Positions 29,224 to 38,966 are shown, counted from the first letter of the stretch. The stretch: DNA of 64,000 bases from Anaerobiospirillum succiniciproducens DSM 6400 (GCF_000482845.1 NZ_KI519513.1:33410-97409); one strand, 5' to 3'. Made by a program: numbers and translations. Notes: generated from the letters alone by a model not told the origin.

Positions 29224-29760
29224 CTTTCCTCAAAGACACACTTTGCCCATCAAAGCTTTTGCCTTTGCCTTAGCCTTGGCTATGCGTTGGCATTAGCATT
29301 GGCATTGGCCTTTTGGTAAGGCTACGGCCGTTATTTGGCCATTGCCTTAGGCATTAGCTGTGGCCTTGAGCTATTCTGCGCTGCACCTAGCAATGGCGCT
29401 CATGCGACTGTGCAGTTGTGCTGAGTGTATGGAGCGCTGTTGCTTGGCGACATAACTTAGTTTCACAGCAATTGTTGGTAGCTAGCCACTCTAGGCTTAA
29501 ATTGGGGAAGCCTAGAGGGCCTTTCCATGGCTTCTAGCCCTTAGCTTTTGGCCTTGGCTTTTGGCTTTAGGCTTTAGGCTTTTTTGCCTAAGGTCGGCGC
29601 GGTAGCTGTTCTTTGCTAAAGGCAAAAGACTTGTCTTTTGAAATTAGTAAGGAGCAATGCTGTTGGAGCTACCCTTTTTTGGGGGAATGGCTGTGAAACT
29701 GCTGTCTTTGTTGTGGTTTTGAAGTAATGATCTTGTGTCGGGAGAAAATCTTAAGTGCGA
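29224..29760. other. Spacer inside the P1B-ATPase gene group
   Basis: 537 bases without a gene. It is rich in short GGC-TTT/GCATT-type hexamer repeats (29265-29375 and 29545-29600), including a GGCTTT...GCCTAAGG hairpin-like stretch. The ATPase may therefore have its own promoter. Confidence 0.6.
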
Positions 29761-30363
29761 TTAGTCTTGTTTGTTTTCTGTTGCCACATCACGGTGGGAT
29801 TGACGTAATAACAGTCCCATACCCCAGAACAAGACTTGAGTGGCTGATGGACGATCGCCACTAATTACGATGCGGTAAACACCGTAGCCGATAAAGGCCA
29901 TACCAATGACGCGGCTAAAGAAGAGCGGTTCAGTGTGGTTTAAGAACTGCTTTAGATTGTCGATAGCTGCGCGAGCTTCATCATTGATGCGGTTAGAAGC
30001 ACCAATCATGGAGCTTGGAATTAAACTCTTTTCGTGCTGAGCATGCTCACCAGTTAAGTAGTGAGAGAGGCTTTCAAAGAAGTCACGGGCCTCACTCTCA
30101 GAGCAAGTATAAGTTGCGGTAAGCGAGCCAGTAATTGGATTGACCTTACATGAGGTGATGTACTCAACAGCACTAATGGCCTCTTCTACGCTCTTGCAGC
30201 CTTCAGCACCTAAGTTTTTTAAGGCTTTAGAGGTGTAGCGACGGCGGCCTACAATGGAGTGAGCGATGATAAGTCCATTGCCTTCACCACCAAATAACGC
30301 TCCAACGATTCTTCGAATAGATGAACCGGCCTTAATGCCTAGTACGATTCCTAAATCTGACAT
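29761..30363 (-). CDS. HMA_2-like domain membrane protein
   Basis: The 200 residues contain a middle region that fits the HMA_2 pattern: SVEEAISAVEYITSCKVNPITGSLTATY, where NPxTGSLxxxY is the hallmark. A metal-binding CxxC is missing. A hydrophobic segment at about 155-175 and a second at about 178-190 suggest membrane attachment at the C-terminus. I chose the ATG at 30363, with AGGG 7 bases upstream; it lies one base after the stop codon of the upstream gene, so the two are translationally linked. The pair sits upstream of the P1B ATPase on the same strand. Confidence 0.75.
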   Translation of the reverse strand: MSDLGIVLGIKAGSSIRRIVGALFGGEGNGLIIAHSIVGRRRYTSKALKNLGAEGCKSVEEAISAVEYITSCKVNPITGSLTATYTCSESEARDFFESLSHYLTGEHAQHEKSLIPSSMIGASNRINDEARAAIDNLKQFLNHTEPLFFSRVIGMAFIGYGVYRIVISGDRPSATQVLFWGMGLLLRQSHRDVATENKQD

Positions 30364-30364
30364 G

Positions 30365-30670
30365 CTATGCCCTCGCCTTGTGTAATTTTTCGTGAGCAAG
30401 CAAGAGAAGCTCTGTTAAAAACTTATCTTTGCTTACCTTTTCAGTTTCGTAATGTATCAGGACTGATCCTGTAATGTCGTTAATCTTGTATGACGAAATG
30501 GCACCAACGCTTTTAAGCTGCTCTTCAACTTGACGTCTTAAATCAGCATCCGTCTTGAGAGCCTTGCAGATAACTCGCAAGCGCCCTGGAATAAGCGAAG
30601 CTACCTCGACCTGACTTACGATATAGTTGGCCTTGGTCTTCGCTGGAATCAGTGATTTGAGTAAGCTCAT
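30365..30670 (-). CDS. HMA_2-like small protein
   Basis: The 101 residues form a single HMA_2-type domain: PGRLRVICKAL near the start, a helix with EEQLKSVGAI, then NDITGSVLIHY. CxxC is absent, so classical copper-chaperone binding is unlikely. GAGG precedes the ATG. It is the first gene of the minus-strand group that continues with the 200-residue HMA_2-like protein, the P1B ATPase and two glycine-zipper proteins. In ferrosome loci, FezC is, to my knowledge, a heavy-metal-associated-domain protein next to FezB, which fits. Confidence 0.75.
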   Translation of the reverse strand: MSLLKSLIPAKTKANYIVSQVEVASLIPGRLRVICKALKTDADLRRQVEEQLKSVGAISSYKINDITGSVLIHYETEKVSKDKFLTELLLLAHEKLHKARA

Positions 30671-31642
30671 GGAACCTCAAATAATCTTATTGCCTACATT
30701 AAGCTGTAGGTACTAGTTCTGCTTACTAACTAGATACAGAACTTTTTATCCTATATTAAAGTATAAACTATTTTTTACTAAAGGTTATCTATAACTAACT
30801 ATGGTTGCACTAGATTAACACAAAAGACCCTTGGCTACCTATTACCAACAAAACTAAATTGCCTGTCAGCGCATACTTTTAAAATTTTCTGATAAGTATC
30901 GCATTTAACAATTTAAGCATAGCGCAAATTTAGATATTTTAATTACCATTCATAAGACAATTTTGCGCAAGTACCCCAAAAACTCTGCACTAAAACTAAG
31001 CCTCTTCCGCTAATTAGAGTATGCAATAATTTGCAAGCAATGCGGCTATACTGCCCTCAAAGCACCACTAAATTCGATCACAAAATACGCAATGCAACTA
31101 ATCCCCATCTTAGTGACGAGTATTGGCCTTGGTCTTCGATGCTTAGCCGCTAACATGCCCACTCTCGTCTGACGCACTTGCGATAGCATCATTGCGCTGG
31201 AGGTTCTATCCTTACTCATGAGCTGCTTAGCTTATCTGCTACTAGACCAAGCTATGCTGCGGCAAAGGAGTATGCCTAGTCTATATGCTGATTTTGCGGC
31301 AAACGATCTTAAGTAAGCCCCGTGCGCTATAATATGCGCCTATTGCTAAGCGGCGCTGCTTGATGAGCTGACTTGACACGCTTGTGTCTTAGCTAATTTG
31401 ACGCCCCCGCGTCTTAGCTGATTGGACGCACTTGTGTTTTGCTGATTGGACGCCATCGCGTCGCAGCTGATTTGATGCGATTGTGCTTTAGCTAATTGGA
31501 CGCACTTGTGTCTTTGCTGATTGGACGCGCTTGACTCTTAGAGCTCGCTTGCCTTGATGGTTGACTGTGTTATGGGCAGCCTATTGAGGCGTTGATGATG
31601 TAGCTTGCGCTGAACGTGAGTTTTTTGTTTGCCGAGGTTTAA
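30671..31642. other. Divergent spacer upstream of the HMA_2 gene and tatD
   Basis: The first 400 bases are AT-rich and should hold the promoter of the HMA_2/ATPase group. I looked for a Fur box there: only a short AATAA/TTATT palindrome at 30679-30690 is seen, next to the start codon, which is not convincing. A seven-copy 25-bp repeat occupies 31367-31541. Confidence 0.6.
31367..31541. repeat. Tandem repeat, 25-bp unit, 7 copies
   Basis: Units follow GCTGATTGGACGC plus CTTGTGTCTTA with point differences. They are contiguous and end about 100 bases before the tatD start. Confidence 0.9.
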
Positions 31643-32518
31643 ATGCCATTTCTTGTTGATTCGCACTGCCACCTTGCATCACTAACCTTTGAGGGCTCTA
31701 AAGGCCCAAAGAGTTTAGCTGAGGCACTGACTCGCGCACGCGCTTGCGGTGTTACCCACATGCTCTCTGTGGCTTGTACTATTGAAGATTACGAGCACAT
31801 GATGAATGTCATCAAGCCATTTGATGGCATTTACAATTCATGCGGCATTCACCCGCTTAATCTTGAAGAAGCGCCAAACTGGACTGAAGAAGAGCTTAAA
31901 AAGTGTTTAACTGATGACAAGTGCATTGCCTTAGGCGAGACCGGCCTTGATTACTTCTATGCTGAGAATACTCGCGACATGCAGCTTGATAGCTTTGCAA
32001 GACAAATTGATCTTGCTAACGATGTTAAGAAGCCGCTTATCATTCACGCCCGTGCAGCGCATCATGACACTGTCTCTTTAATGCGTGAGCATAATGCTCG
32101 TGAGTGCGGTGGTGTCATGCATTGTTTTTGCGATGAAGTTGAGATGGCCCGTGAGTGCCTCGATTTAGGCTTCTATATTTCTTTCTCCGGCATTGCCACC
32201 TTTAAGGCAGCAGACAATGTCCGTGAAGTTATCAAATATGTACCACTTGATCGCATGATGGTTGAGACTGACTGCCCTTACTTAGCTCCAGTTCCAGTAC
32301 GCGGTGTGGATAATGAGCCAGCTTTCGTACGCTATACCTTAGAGTTTATTGCTGACTTTAAGGGTGTCTCCCCTCTTGAGCTTGCTAAGACTACCTCACA
32401 AAACTTCCAAGACTGCTTTAAAGTTCAACTTAGCGAGCCATCCACTGCAGGTCTAATGGATAAAGACGTCTCAACCTACAAGATCGACTCTATCTACAAC
32501 AAGGGTTGGCCATACTAA
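31643..32518 (+). CDS. tatD: TatD-family metal-dependent hydrolase
   Basis: This 291-residue TIM-barrel hydrolase has the family metal ligands: HxH in VDSHCHL, Glu in LGETGLDYF, His in LIIHARAAHHD and in MHCFCDE, and Asp in VETDCPYLAP. Enzymes of this group are DNases or other phosphoesterases; the closest E. coli relative is probably YcfH. GAGG lies upstream of the ATG. The last 25 residues or so (after QNFQDCF) extend beyond the usual end of the family. Confidence 0.9.
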   Translation: MPFLVDSHCHLASLTFEGSKGPKSLAEALTRARACGVTHMLSVACTIEDYEHMMNVIKPFDGIYNSCGIHPLNLEEAPNWTEEELKKCLTDDKCIALGETGLDYFYAENTRDMQLDSFARQIDLANDVKKPLIIHARAAHHDTVSLMREHNARECGGVMHCFCDEVEMARECLDLGFYISFSGIATFKAADNVREVIKYVPLDRMMVETDCPYLAPVPVRGVDNEPAFVRYTLEFIADFKGVSPLELAKTTSQNFQDCFKVQLSEPSTAGLMDKDVSTYKIDSIYNKGWPY

Positions 32519-32628
32519 GTAACACGATTGGCAAAACAAATTGCCCAGTGCATCCAAGCGCAATGGCTTCGATCCTCCGCGCATGCATGCGTAAGTGCTT
32601 TTTAATGCTTAGGTGCATCTGATTAGAC

Positions 32629-32658
32629 AAAAGCCCAGCTAATGCTGGGCTTTTTGGT
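32629..32658 (+). terminator. Terminator of tatD (usable on both strands)
   Basis: The stem AGCCCAGC/GCTGGGCT with loop TAAT is followed by TTTTTGGTTTT; AAAA on the other side could also serve fadD, which converges here. Confidence 0.88.
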
Positions 32659-32690
32659 TTTGGTCTAAGCATGGCAGGTTGCTATGCTGC

Positions 32691-35600
32691 TTATGATTTT
32701 GCTTGGGCTTTATGGTCAATTTTTTCAGACTCGATAGACTTATCAAGCTGCTCGCGCGTAATGGCATGTTTACGCAGGTGCGCACTGTGATGCTTCATCT
32801 TGTGGATGTTTGGTGTCTCAGTGGCAGCATGCACGCCGTTATCGCCATGTGAAGACAAGAGCTGCTCGAGTGCTAAAGCGCCCGCACTCTTCTTTTGAGT
32901 ATTAGCAAGCTCTACTGCCTCTTCTGTGGCTACAGCAATTTGCTCATCCTCAGTTACTGGCAGTACATGCTTATCATGTTTTAGACCTGTAGCTGCAGCA
33001 GCATGCATAACACCGTTTTGCTGATCGCATGCGGCCTTATACTCACTATAGCTAGTCTCTTGCTTGTCAGCATGGCTTGCACTAACTGCAAAACCAGTAA
33101 TGGATGCAGCAGCTTGATGCGTACTTAAGAGCGCATTGTTGGAACTACCACCACTCTTAGCGGCTCTAAGAGTTGGAGCAGCACCAAAATTCTCCTCTTT
33201 AAGCTCATAGCTTGGGTAGGCGTTTTTCTCTTGTCCTGCCACATTATCTTGCATGCTGTGGTATGGACGTGGCTTTACATAGCCAGATACGGCTGCAGCG
33301 GTCTTAGTTGACCAGCCACTAACACGCTTAGCTATGTCCTGAGCAGACTTGGCGTACTCTTGAGCATCAATAGCCTCCTCACCATAGGCTGCAGCTGCAG
33401 CTTGTGCAGCCTCGCGCTCACGCAGCACATTATTGGCCTTGTTAATGACATTAGTAGCAATAGCCATGTCAGGATGAGGAGCTTTACCGGCCATAATGGC
33501 TGCAAGCTGTTGCTCAGCAGTAAGCGGATTAGCACCTTCCATATCACGCAGCTTGCGACGCAGTACTTTGCCAAGTGGTGATTTTGGCAGAGTATCTACA
33601 AACTGGATAATACGTGGCACTTTGTAAGGAGTTAAATAAGCACGGCAGTATTGCTTAACCTCAGCTGCAGTTAAGCTTGGATCAGCCTTAACTACAAAGA
33701 GCTTAACCGCCTCACCGCTAGAGTCTGATGGAATACCAATTACGGCGCACTCTAAGACACGACCAAAACGGCTGACTACATCCTCAATTTCATTTGGGAA
33801 GACATTAAAGCCAGAAACTAAAATCATGTCCTTTAAGCGGTCAATAAGCTTGATATAACCACCAGGCATCCACTTAGCGATATCACCAGTGCGCACATAG
33901 CCATCGTCAAAGATGTAGTCATTGTGCTTATCGCACTTGTAATAGCCATGCATTACCTGCGGGCCTTTAATCTCAAGCTCGCCTTCTTGCTCGGTATCTT
34001 TAATCTCATTGCCTTCTGAGTTCACAATACGTGCAATGGTTGAAGGTGCAATTAAACCAATCGAACCAGTGTAGTGATCGACGTTATATGGACACACTGC
34101 AACTAATGGCGAGCACTCTGTAAGACCATAGCCCTCTAAGATATGGAAGCCGGTCTTTTCAAAGAAGCGCTGCTCTACACCTGATTGCACTGCAGCACCA
34201 CCGCCAATGACTAAATGGAGATTTTGCCACTTGATATCAGCAAACTCTTCATGAGAGATAATGAGGTTAAATAAGGTGTTTACACCAGTAAGCGCGGTGA
34301 TCTCAGGATGCTTACGAATTTCTTTGGCAAAGGCCTTGATATTGCGCGGATCGGTAATTAAGAGATTTTGGCCACCAAGATACAAGAATAAAATGATGTT
34401 CACGGTCAGCGCAAAGATATGGTAGATAGGAATGACAGTTAAAATTGTCTCTTTACCCTCACGCAAGACCGGGCCATACATACCATTAGCCTGAGCAATA
34501 TTAGCAATGAGGTTACCATGCGAAAGCATGGCACCTTTTGATCTACCTGTGGTGCCGCCGGTGTATTGCAAGAGCGCAATATCATCATAGTTAATCTGCA
34601 CTGGCATGAAGTGCTTGAGCTTTTCTTTGCCAATCTTCATGGCATTGTCAAAGCTAATGGACATAGCAAAGTGCGACTTATCGGTTTTAGGCACCATGCC
34701 CTTAAGGCGCACTGCATAGTTAATCAGACGCTTTTTAAGGCCACAAAAACCGTCTAAGGCATCACCCACCTCAGTGATAATCACATTATGCACTGTGGTT
34801 TCATGAATGATTGTCTCTAAGACATTTGCATAGTTAGCCACTACCACAATGGTGGTTGCATCGCAGTTTTCCAGCTGATTTTTAAGCTCTCGTGGAGTGT
34901 AGAGTGGATTGATGTTGCTAACGGTCAAGCCAGCCTTTAATGCACCAAAGAAAGCTACAGGAAACTGCATTAAGTTAGGCATCATGATGGCTATCTTATC
35001 GCCCTTGCCCAAACCTAGCTCTTGTTGTAAATAAGCTGCGAAAGTATCAACCTTAGACCCAAGCTCTTTATATGTCATGGATGAACCCATGTTGAGATAG
35101 GCAATGTTATCGCCATACTTCTCAACAGAGTTCTCTAAGAGCTCGACAAGGTTTTCGAATATGTGAGTATCGACAAACTCAGGCACATCCTCTGGATAAC
35201 TCTCAAGCCAAGGCTTGTAGTAATCTTGCGTATCATCGATTTTTTGAGCCTCACCTGCTTTAGAGGCGCGACCGTAAAATGAGGTCTCAATGAGCTCGTC
35301 TGTATGTACTTGACCTGATGACACAGCTTCACTTGCTGCTGCTTCATGATAAGTAGCAGTATCTTTGTAATGCTCGTGGCGGAGATCTTGATTTTTGCAG
35401 TGCTCTAAGATCTTATCAGCCATTTGATCATGGCGATCTTTAACAGCACTACGCTCTGGGTCGAGTGATTTTTCGTACGCGGCCATCTTCTTGATGACCT
35501 TAATACCGATCTCACAGCTTATAGCGTGGTCACAATTGGCCTTACAAATATCATTGTTATTTGGACAACGTAGCTCGTCATCATCAAAACCAACGCCTAA

Positions 35601-35813
35601 GCAGCCATCAGAGCAGTGTGAATTATCATGCCCCTCGTAAGCATGGTCATCTGCAGCTAAGCTTTTATTCACAGTACTATCAGCATTAGCTATAGCATTA
35701 GATTCTTCTTTACTTGAGACACTATCAGAGGTCGCATTTAGGACTTTACTATCAGTGTTCGCATATTGCGGAGCGTCGTCGCGCTTGTCACCGTCGTTGT
35801 GAGTCTTGTCCAT
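32691..35813 (-). CDS. fadD: Long-chain acyl-CoA synthetase with long N- and C-terminal extensions
   Basis: The core (about residues 198-745) is close to E. coli FadD: KPWLESYPEDVPEF, MMPNLMQFPVA, the AMP/ATP signature QYTGGTTGRSKGAM (about 415), LEGYGLTECSPLV, TGDIAKW and the FadD signature DMILVSGFNVFPNEIEDVV. It activates fatty acids with ATP and CoA at the inner membrane. The total is 1040 residues against about 560 usual. The first 197 residues are acidic and disordered, with a Cys/His patch at 66-100 (Cys67, 71, 83, 90, 94, 100). The last 295 are Ala/Gln/His-rich low complexity. The frame is continuous and GAGG precedes the ATG at 35813, so the extensions are real coding sequence. Confidence 0.9.
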   Translation of the reverse strand: MDKTHNDGDKRDDAPQYANTDSKVLNATSDSVSSKEESNAIANADSTVNKSLAADDHAYEGHDNSHCSDGCLGVGFDDDELRCPNNNDICKANCDHAISCEIGIKVIKKMAAYEKSLDPERSAVKDRHDQMADKILEHCKNQDLRHEHYKDTATYHEAAASEAVSSGQVHTDELIETSFYGRASKAGEAQKIDDTQDYYKPWLESYPEDVPEFVDTHIFENLVELLENSVEKYGDNIAYLNMGSSMTYKELGSKVDTFAAYLQQELGLGKGDKIAIMMPNLMQFPVAFFGALKAGLTVSNINPLYTPRELKNQLENCDATTIVVVANYANVLETIIHETTVHNVIITEVGDALDGFCGLKKRLINYAVRLKGMVPKTDKSHFAMSISFDNAMKIGKEKLKHFMPVQINYDDIALLQYTGGTTGRSKGAMLSHGNLIANIAQANGMYGPVLREGKETILTVIPIYHIFALTVNIILFLYLGGQNLLITDPRNIKAFAKEIRKHPEITALTGVNTLFNLIISHEEFADIKWQNLHLVIGGGAAVQSGVEQRFFEKTGFHILEGYGLTECSPLVAVCPYNVDHYTGSIGLIAPSTIARIVNSEGNEIKDTEQEGELEIKGPQVMHGYYKCDKHNDYIFDDGYVRTGDIAKWMPGGYIKLIDRLKDMILVSGFNVFPNEIEDVVSRFGRVLECAVIGIPSDSSGEAVKLFVVKADPSLTAAEVKQYCRAYLTPYKVPRIIQFVDTLPKSPLGKVLRRKLRDMEGANPLTAEQQLAAIMAGKAPHPDMAIATNVINKANNVLREREAAQAAAAAYGEEAIDAQEYAKSAQDIAKRVSGWSTKTAAAVSGYVKPRPYHSMQDNVAGQEKNAYPSYELKEENFGAAPTLRAAKSGGSSNNALLSTHQAAASITGFAVSASHADKQETSYSEYKAACDQQNGVMHAAAATGLKHDKHVLPVTEDEQIAVATEEAVELANTQKKSAGALALEQLLSSHGDNGVHAATETPNIHKMKHHSAHLRKHAITREQLDKSIESEKIDHKAQAKS

Positions 35814-36246
35814 TTGACACCTCTTTAGCCATATCCTGCAATGGCATCTCCCTAGCCTTAAGCTAGCTTTAATCTAAAGTTATATTTAACTACCTCAAGC
35901 ATCCACATATCTATAATGTTGCAAGAAAAATTAATAGATTAACTTGAGGACAATACAAGACTTTGTCTTACTACCACACAATCACGGGCCTAGATTGCAT
36001 CTAAGACACCATAACGCATTGTAACAAGCTTTGCCAAGTCGTGCTGCGATTGAGCTTAATACATAGTAAAAATTGTGATCACCGCTTAAGAGAAACTAAA
36101 ATCCATTAAAGTTACAGATATTTGCCCCAAAAGTGGATCTAAAACGCAAAAATAAGCCTAAAAGCCATCACAAGCGCATTCACAGCTAATCATACAGCCA
36201 CGACCAAGCATCGATGAGCGCCGCAAAATGCCTTTGTACAATCCTA

Positions 36247-36286
36247 AAAACAACAAAGGCCTATCCTTATACAGAATAGACCTTTG
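36247..36286 (-). terminator. Terminator of serC
   Basis: The stem CAAAGG-TCTAT/ATAG-CCTTTG (36254-36286) is followed on the minus strand by TTGTTTTTAG. It lies beyond the 30-bp repeats, so these would be transcribed in the serC 3' UTR. Confidence 0.7.
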
Positions 36287-36330
36287 CTGAGCCTAAAGAT
36301 ATGAGCCACTACACTTAGAGTGCTGCGTGG

Positions 36331-36480
36331 CCTTATGGCCAAGCTTCAGCATGCACAGTAGCATATGGCCATGTCTTAGCATGCTCAATAGCTTATAGCC
36401 ATGTCTTAGCATGCACAGTAGCTTATGGCCATGTCTTAGCATGCACAGTAGCATATGGCCATGTCTTAGCATGGCGCGGC
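36331..36480. repeat. Tandem repeat, exact 30-bp unit, 5 copies
   Basis: Five contiguous 30-bp units carry GCATATGGCCATGTCTTAGC plus ATGCACAGTA, with a few substitutions. The array ends 4 bases before the serC stop codon. Confidence 0.92.
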
Positions 36481-36484
36481 GTGC

Positions 36485-37570
36485 TTAGGAATGAGCCTCA
36501 GCAAATTCGCGCATGAACTTGTGCAGCTCTTCTACGCCCTTAAGCTCCATAGCGTTGTATAAGGATGCACGCATGCCGCCTAAAACCTTGTGACCCTTCA
36601 GGCCAATGAGGTGACGCTCTTTAGCCTGAGCTAAGAACTCAGCGTTGAGGTCTTCATTTAATAAGTTAAAGACTACGTTTACACGGCTGCGATCCTTTGG
36701 AGCAACCTGAGTACGATAGAAGCCACTCTCGTCGATATAGTCATAAATCAAGGAGCTCTTCTTAATATTGCGCTCTTCCATGCCCTTGGTGCCGCCGTTA
36801 GCCTCAATCCAGTCAAAAGCTAAACCAGCCATGTACCAAGCAAAAGAGTTTGGAGTATTGAACATGGACTCGTACTTATCTAATACAGTCCAGTCTAATA
36901 CTGATGGAGTGTACTTACGAGCTCTGCCAAGTAAGTCTTTACGTACGATGGTAACGGTAAGACCAGCTGGAGCAATGTTCTTTTGTGCACCAAAAACTAA
37001 AGCACCAAACTTACGTACATCAATTGGACGAGTCAGTACGTTAGAGCTTAAGTCAGCAATTAAAGGTACATCGCCAGTATCAGGCAGATCAAAGAGCTCT
37101 ACGCCGTTAACGGTCTCGTTTAAGCACAGGTATGCATAGGTAGCACCCTTAGTTACCTGCATCTTGGACATATCTACTTCGTAGTAGCCGTCTTTATTGG
37201 TAAAGACACACTCATGCAGACGTGCATCGCCAAAACGCTCAGCACACTCTTTATAAGCGCTACGTGACCAGTGACCAGTTACAAAGTAATCAGCAAAACC
37301 GTCTTCTGGCAGCAAGTTTAATGGAATAGCTGCAAACTGACCGCGACCACCGCCTTGCTCAAATAAAACGGTGTAGTCATCAGGGATCTCCATGAGCTGA
37401 CGGAGCTTAGCCTCAGCAGCCTCAGCTACCTTTAAGTACTCCGGGGAGCGATGGGACATCTCGACAATACCCAGACCTAAACCCTGATAATCGAGAAACT
37501 CAGCTTGAGCTTTCTCCATAACTGAATCAGGAATGGTGCTTGGACCAGGATTGAAATTCCATACTCTCAT
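36485..37570 (-). CDS. serC: Phosphoserine aminotransferase
   Basis: This 361-residue PLP enzyme converts 3-phosphohydroxypyruvate to phosphoserine and also acts in PLP synthesis. It matches SerC along its length: NFNPGPSTIP, HGGGRGQFAA-type loop (EQGGGRGQFAAIPLN), the PLP lysine in FGAQKNIAPAGL, MFNTPNSFAWY, and the C-terminal GGMRASLYNAM. The length is normal. GAGG lies 5-8 bases upstream of the start. It is followed by the 30-bp repeat array and a terminator. Confidence 0.96.
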   Translation of the reverse strand: MRVWNFNPGPSTIPDSVMEKAQAEFLDYQGLGLGIVEMSHRSPEYLKVAEAAEAKLRQLMEIPDDYTVLFEQGGGRGQFAAIPLNLLPEDGFADYFVTGHWSRSAYKECAERFGDARLHECVFTNKDGYYEVDMSKMQVTKGATYAYLCLNETVNGVELFDLPDTGDVPLIADLSSNVLTRPIDVRKFGALVFGAQKNIAPAGLTVTIVRKDLLGRARKYTPSVLDWTVLDKYESMFNTPNSFAWYMAGLAFDWIEANGGTKGMEERNIKKSSLIYDYIDESGFYRTQVAPKDRSRVNVVFNLLNEDLNAEFLAQAKERHLIGLKGHKVLGGMRASLYNAMELKGVEELHKFMREFAEAHS

Positions 37571-38048
37571 GGGATCACCTCAAAAACGTAGATACTACTC
37601 AGCAATCCAAAGCTTACTGAGCTCATTAAGCAGCAGTTGATATTTAACTGCTGTCGCTATTGATAAGAGTATGCATGATACTCTATCTAAACCACAGGCC
37701 TCGTTTTGCCACAATTAAGGGCATAAACTCCACCTAGCTAACTATTATAGTGCGTTTGCCTGCCCAAAGCACCCCCATAGCGATTTGACAACAGCAGCCA
37801 CACGCAAACCAGACACGATTGACTGCGCATCAATGGAGAGCTATGACGTGCGCCAAAGAGCATTGACCTGGCCAATGCGGCTATGACCTGACATAGCAAG
37901 CCATAGCTTGGTCAAGGGGCCATGGTATGGCAAATGTGCTTTAGCTTGGCCATGGCGGCTATGGTATGACAAATGTGCTCTAGCTTGGCCATGGCATGGA
38001 GGATGTGCTGTAGCTTGGGTGTGAGCTGCGCTTTGAAATGGAGCTTTG
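37571..38048. other. Spacer between serC and an FkbM gene
   Basis: The serC promoter should lie near 37571-37750. The half nearer the FkbM gene is filled by a degenerate repeat (37870-38020). Confidence 0.6.
37870..38020. repeat. Degenerate tandem repeat, about 39-bp unit
   Basis: Three to four units share GGCCATGGCGGCTATGGTAT and AAATGTGCTCTAGCTTGG elements. The array lies just after the stop codon of the FkbM gene at 38049. Confidence 0.75.
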
Positions 38049-38966
38049 CTACTTGGTAGTGGCGTAGAGGATAAACTCGTTGTCTACATTGTTCTTACGG
38101 CAGTAGAACTTATACTCAGGTACTAACTCCTTAATGTATAAAGGCAGTTCCCACATATCCTTGGTGTTGTGATAGAGGCATACAGTAAGCTTTGGCTTGT
38201 ACTTAACGATGGACTTAGCAGCACCCTTGAGTGCACCTAATTCAAAGCCCTCGATATCGAGCTTTAAGAATGTTGGCTTAATCTTATTTTGCTCAAAGAA
38301 GTCATCTAAAGTTACGCACTCAACTTCAATATTGCCTTTGTCAGTGGCGTAACTTGCACCAGCCATACCTGGAGCTGCAGCAAATGGGATCTTACAGTGG
38401 CTATCGCCTACTGCCATATTGAGGCATTTGTTAACATCATGCTCGTTAGCAGCGATATTGTTCTTGAGCACCTCAAAGTTAAATGGGCTTGGCTCAAAGC
38501 TATAGACCTCTTTAGCGCCATTTTTGTAGGCCCATAATGCGGTATCACCAAAGCAAGCACCACAGTCGATAAAGACTTCACCCTTTTGTACATTAACCTT
38601 GTCTTCATAGCGATACTGCTCGCACAGGAAGGTAGTCACCAGCATGTTGATTAAATATTGGCGCTCTTTCTCAGAACAAGCCATCTTTGGGCAGCGATCG
38701 GATTTAACAAACTCAGGCCACTTATCGGCAACAGCTTTCCAATCTTCTTTAGTAAAAGGTGAAACTTGCTTAGCTAAATCAGGATTAACCTTACGCAGCA
38801 TCAAAAAGCTTAGCTCACTTTCATAGGCAGCCTTGCTTTGCTCGTCGCTTAAGAATGATAAGCAACGTTCGATCTTATGCTTGTTAACGATAAACTCAGA
38901 TACAGATGAGTTAAAAGCTGATGTAAGTGTCAGCTCAGCAAAGCCAACAGCGTCCATGAAAGCCAT
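38049..38966 (-). CDS. FkbM-family methyltransferase
   Basis: This 305-residue protein has a SAM-binding motif FIDCGACFGDTALWAYKNGAK-like stretch near the middle, followed by VYSFEPSPFNFEVL. The FkbM signature FLKLDIEGFELGALKGA comes after it. FkbM enzymes O-methylate sugars or other small hydroxyl groups. I placed the start at 38966 (MAFMDAVGF), although its Shine-Dalgarno site is weak; the frame opens 22 codons earlier. It is separate from the other FkbM genes of this window (56-63 kb) and less like them than they are like each other. Confidence 0.85.
   Translation of the reverse strand: MAFMDAVGFAELTLTSAFNSSVSEFIVNKHKIERCLSFLSDEQSKAAYESELSFLMLRKVNPDLAKQVSPFTKEDWKAVADKWPEFVKSDRCPKMACSEKERQYLINMLVTTFLCEQYRYEDKVNVQKGEVFIDCGACFGDTALWAYKNGAKEVYSFEPSPFNFEVLKNNIAANEHDVNKCLNMAVGDSHCKIPFAAAPGMAGASYATDKGNIEVECVTLDDFFEQNKIKPTFLKLDIEGFELGALKGAAKSIVKYKPKLTVCLYHNTKDMWELPLYIKELVPEYKFYCRKNNVDNEFILYATTK

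Larger units (their letters stand above)
35814..36484. other. Spacer between fadD and serC
   Basis: No gene is visible. It includes the fadD promoter region, the serC terminator (36247-36286) and a five-copy 30-bp repeat (36331-36480) immediately after the serC stop codon. Confidence 0.6.

Noticed and set aside
30679..30690. Fur box upstream of the HMA_2/ATPase group
   Set aside because: Only a 5-2-5 AT palindrome adjacent to the start codon; the 6-1-6 Fur pattern is not met.
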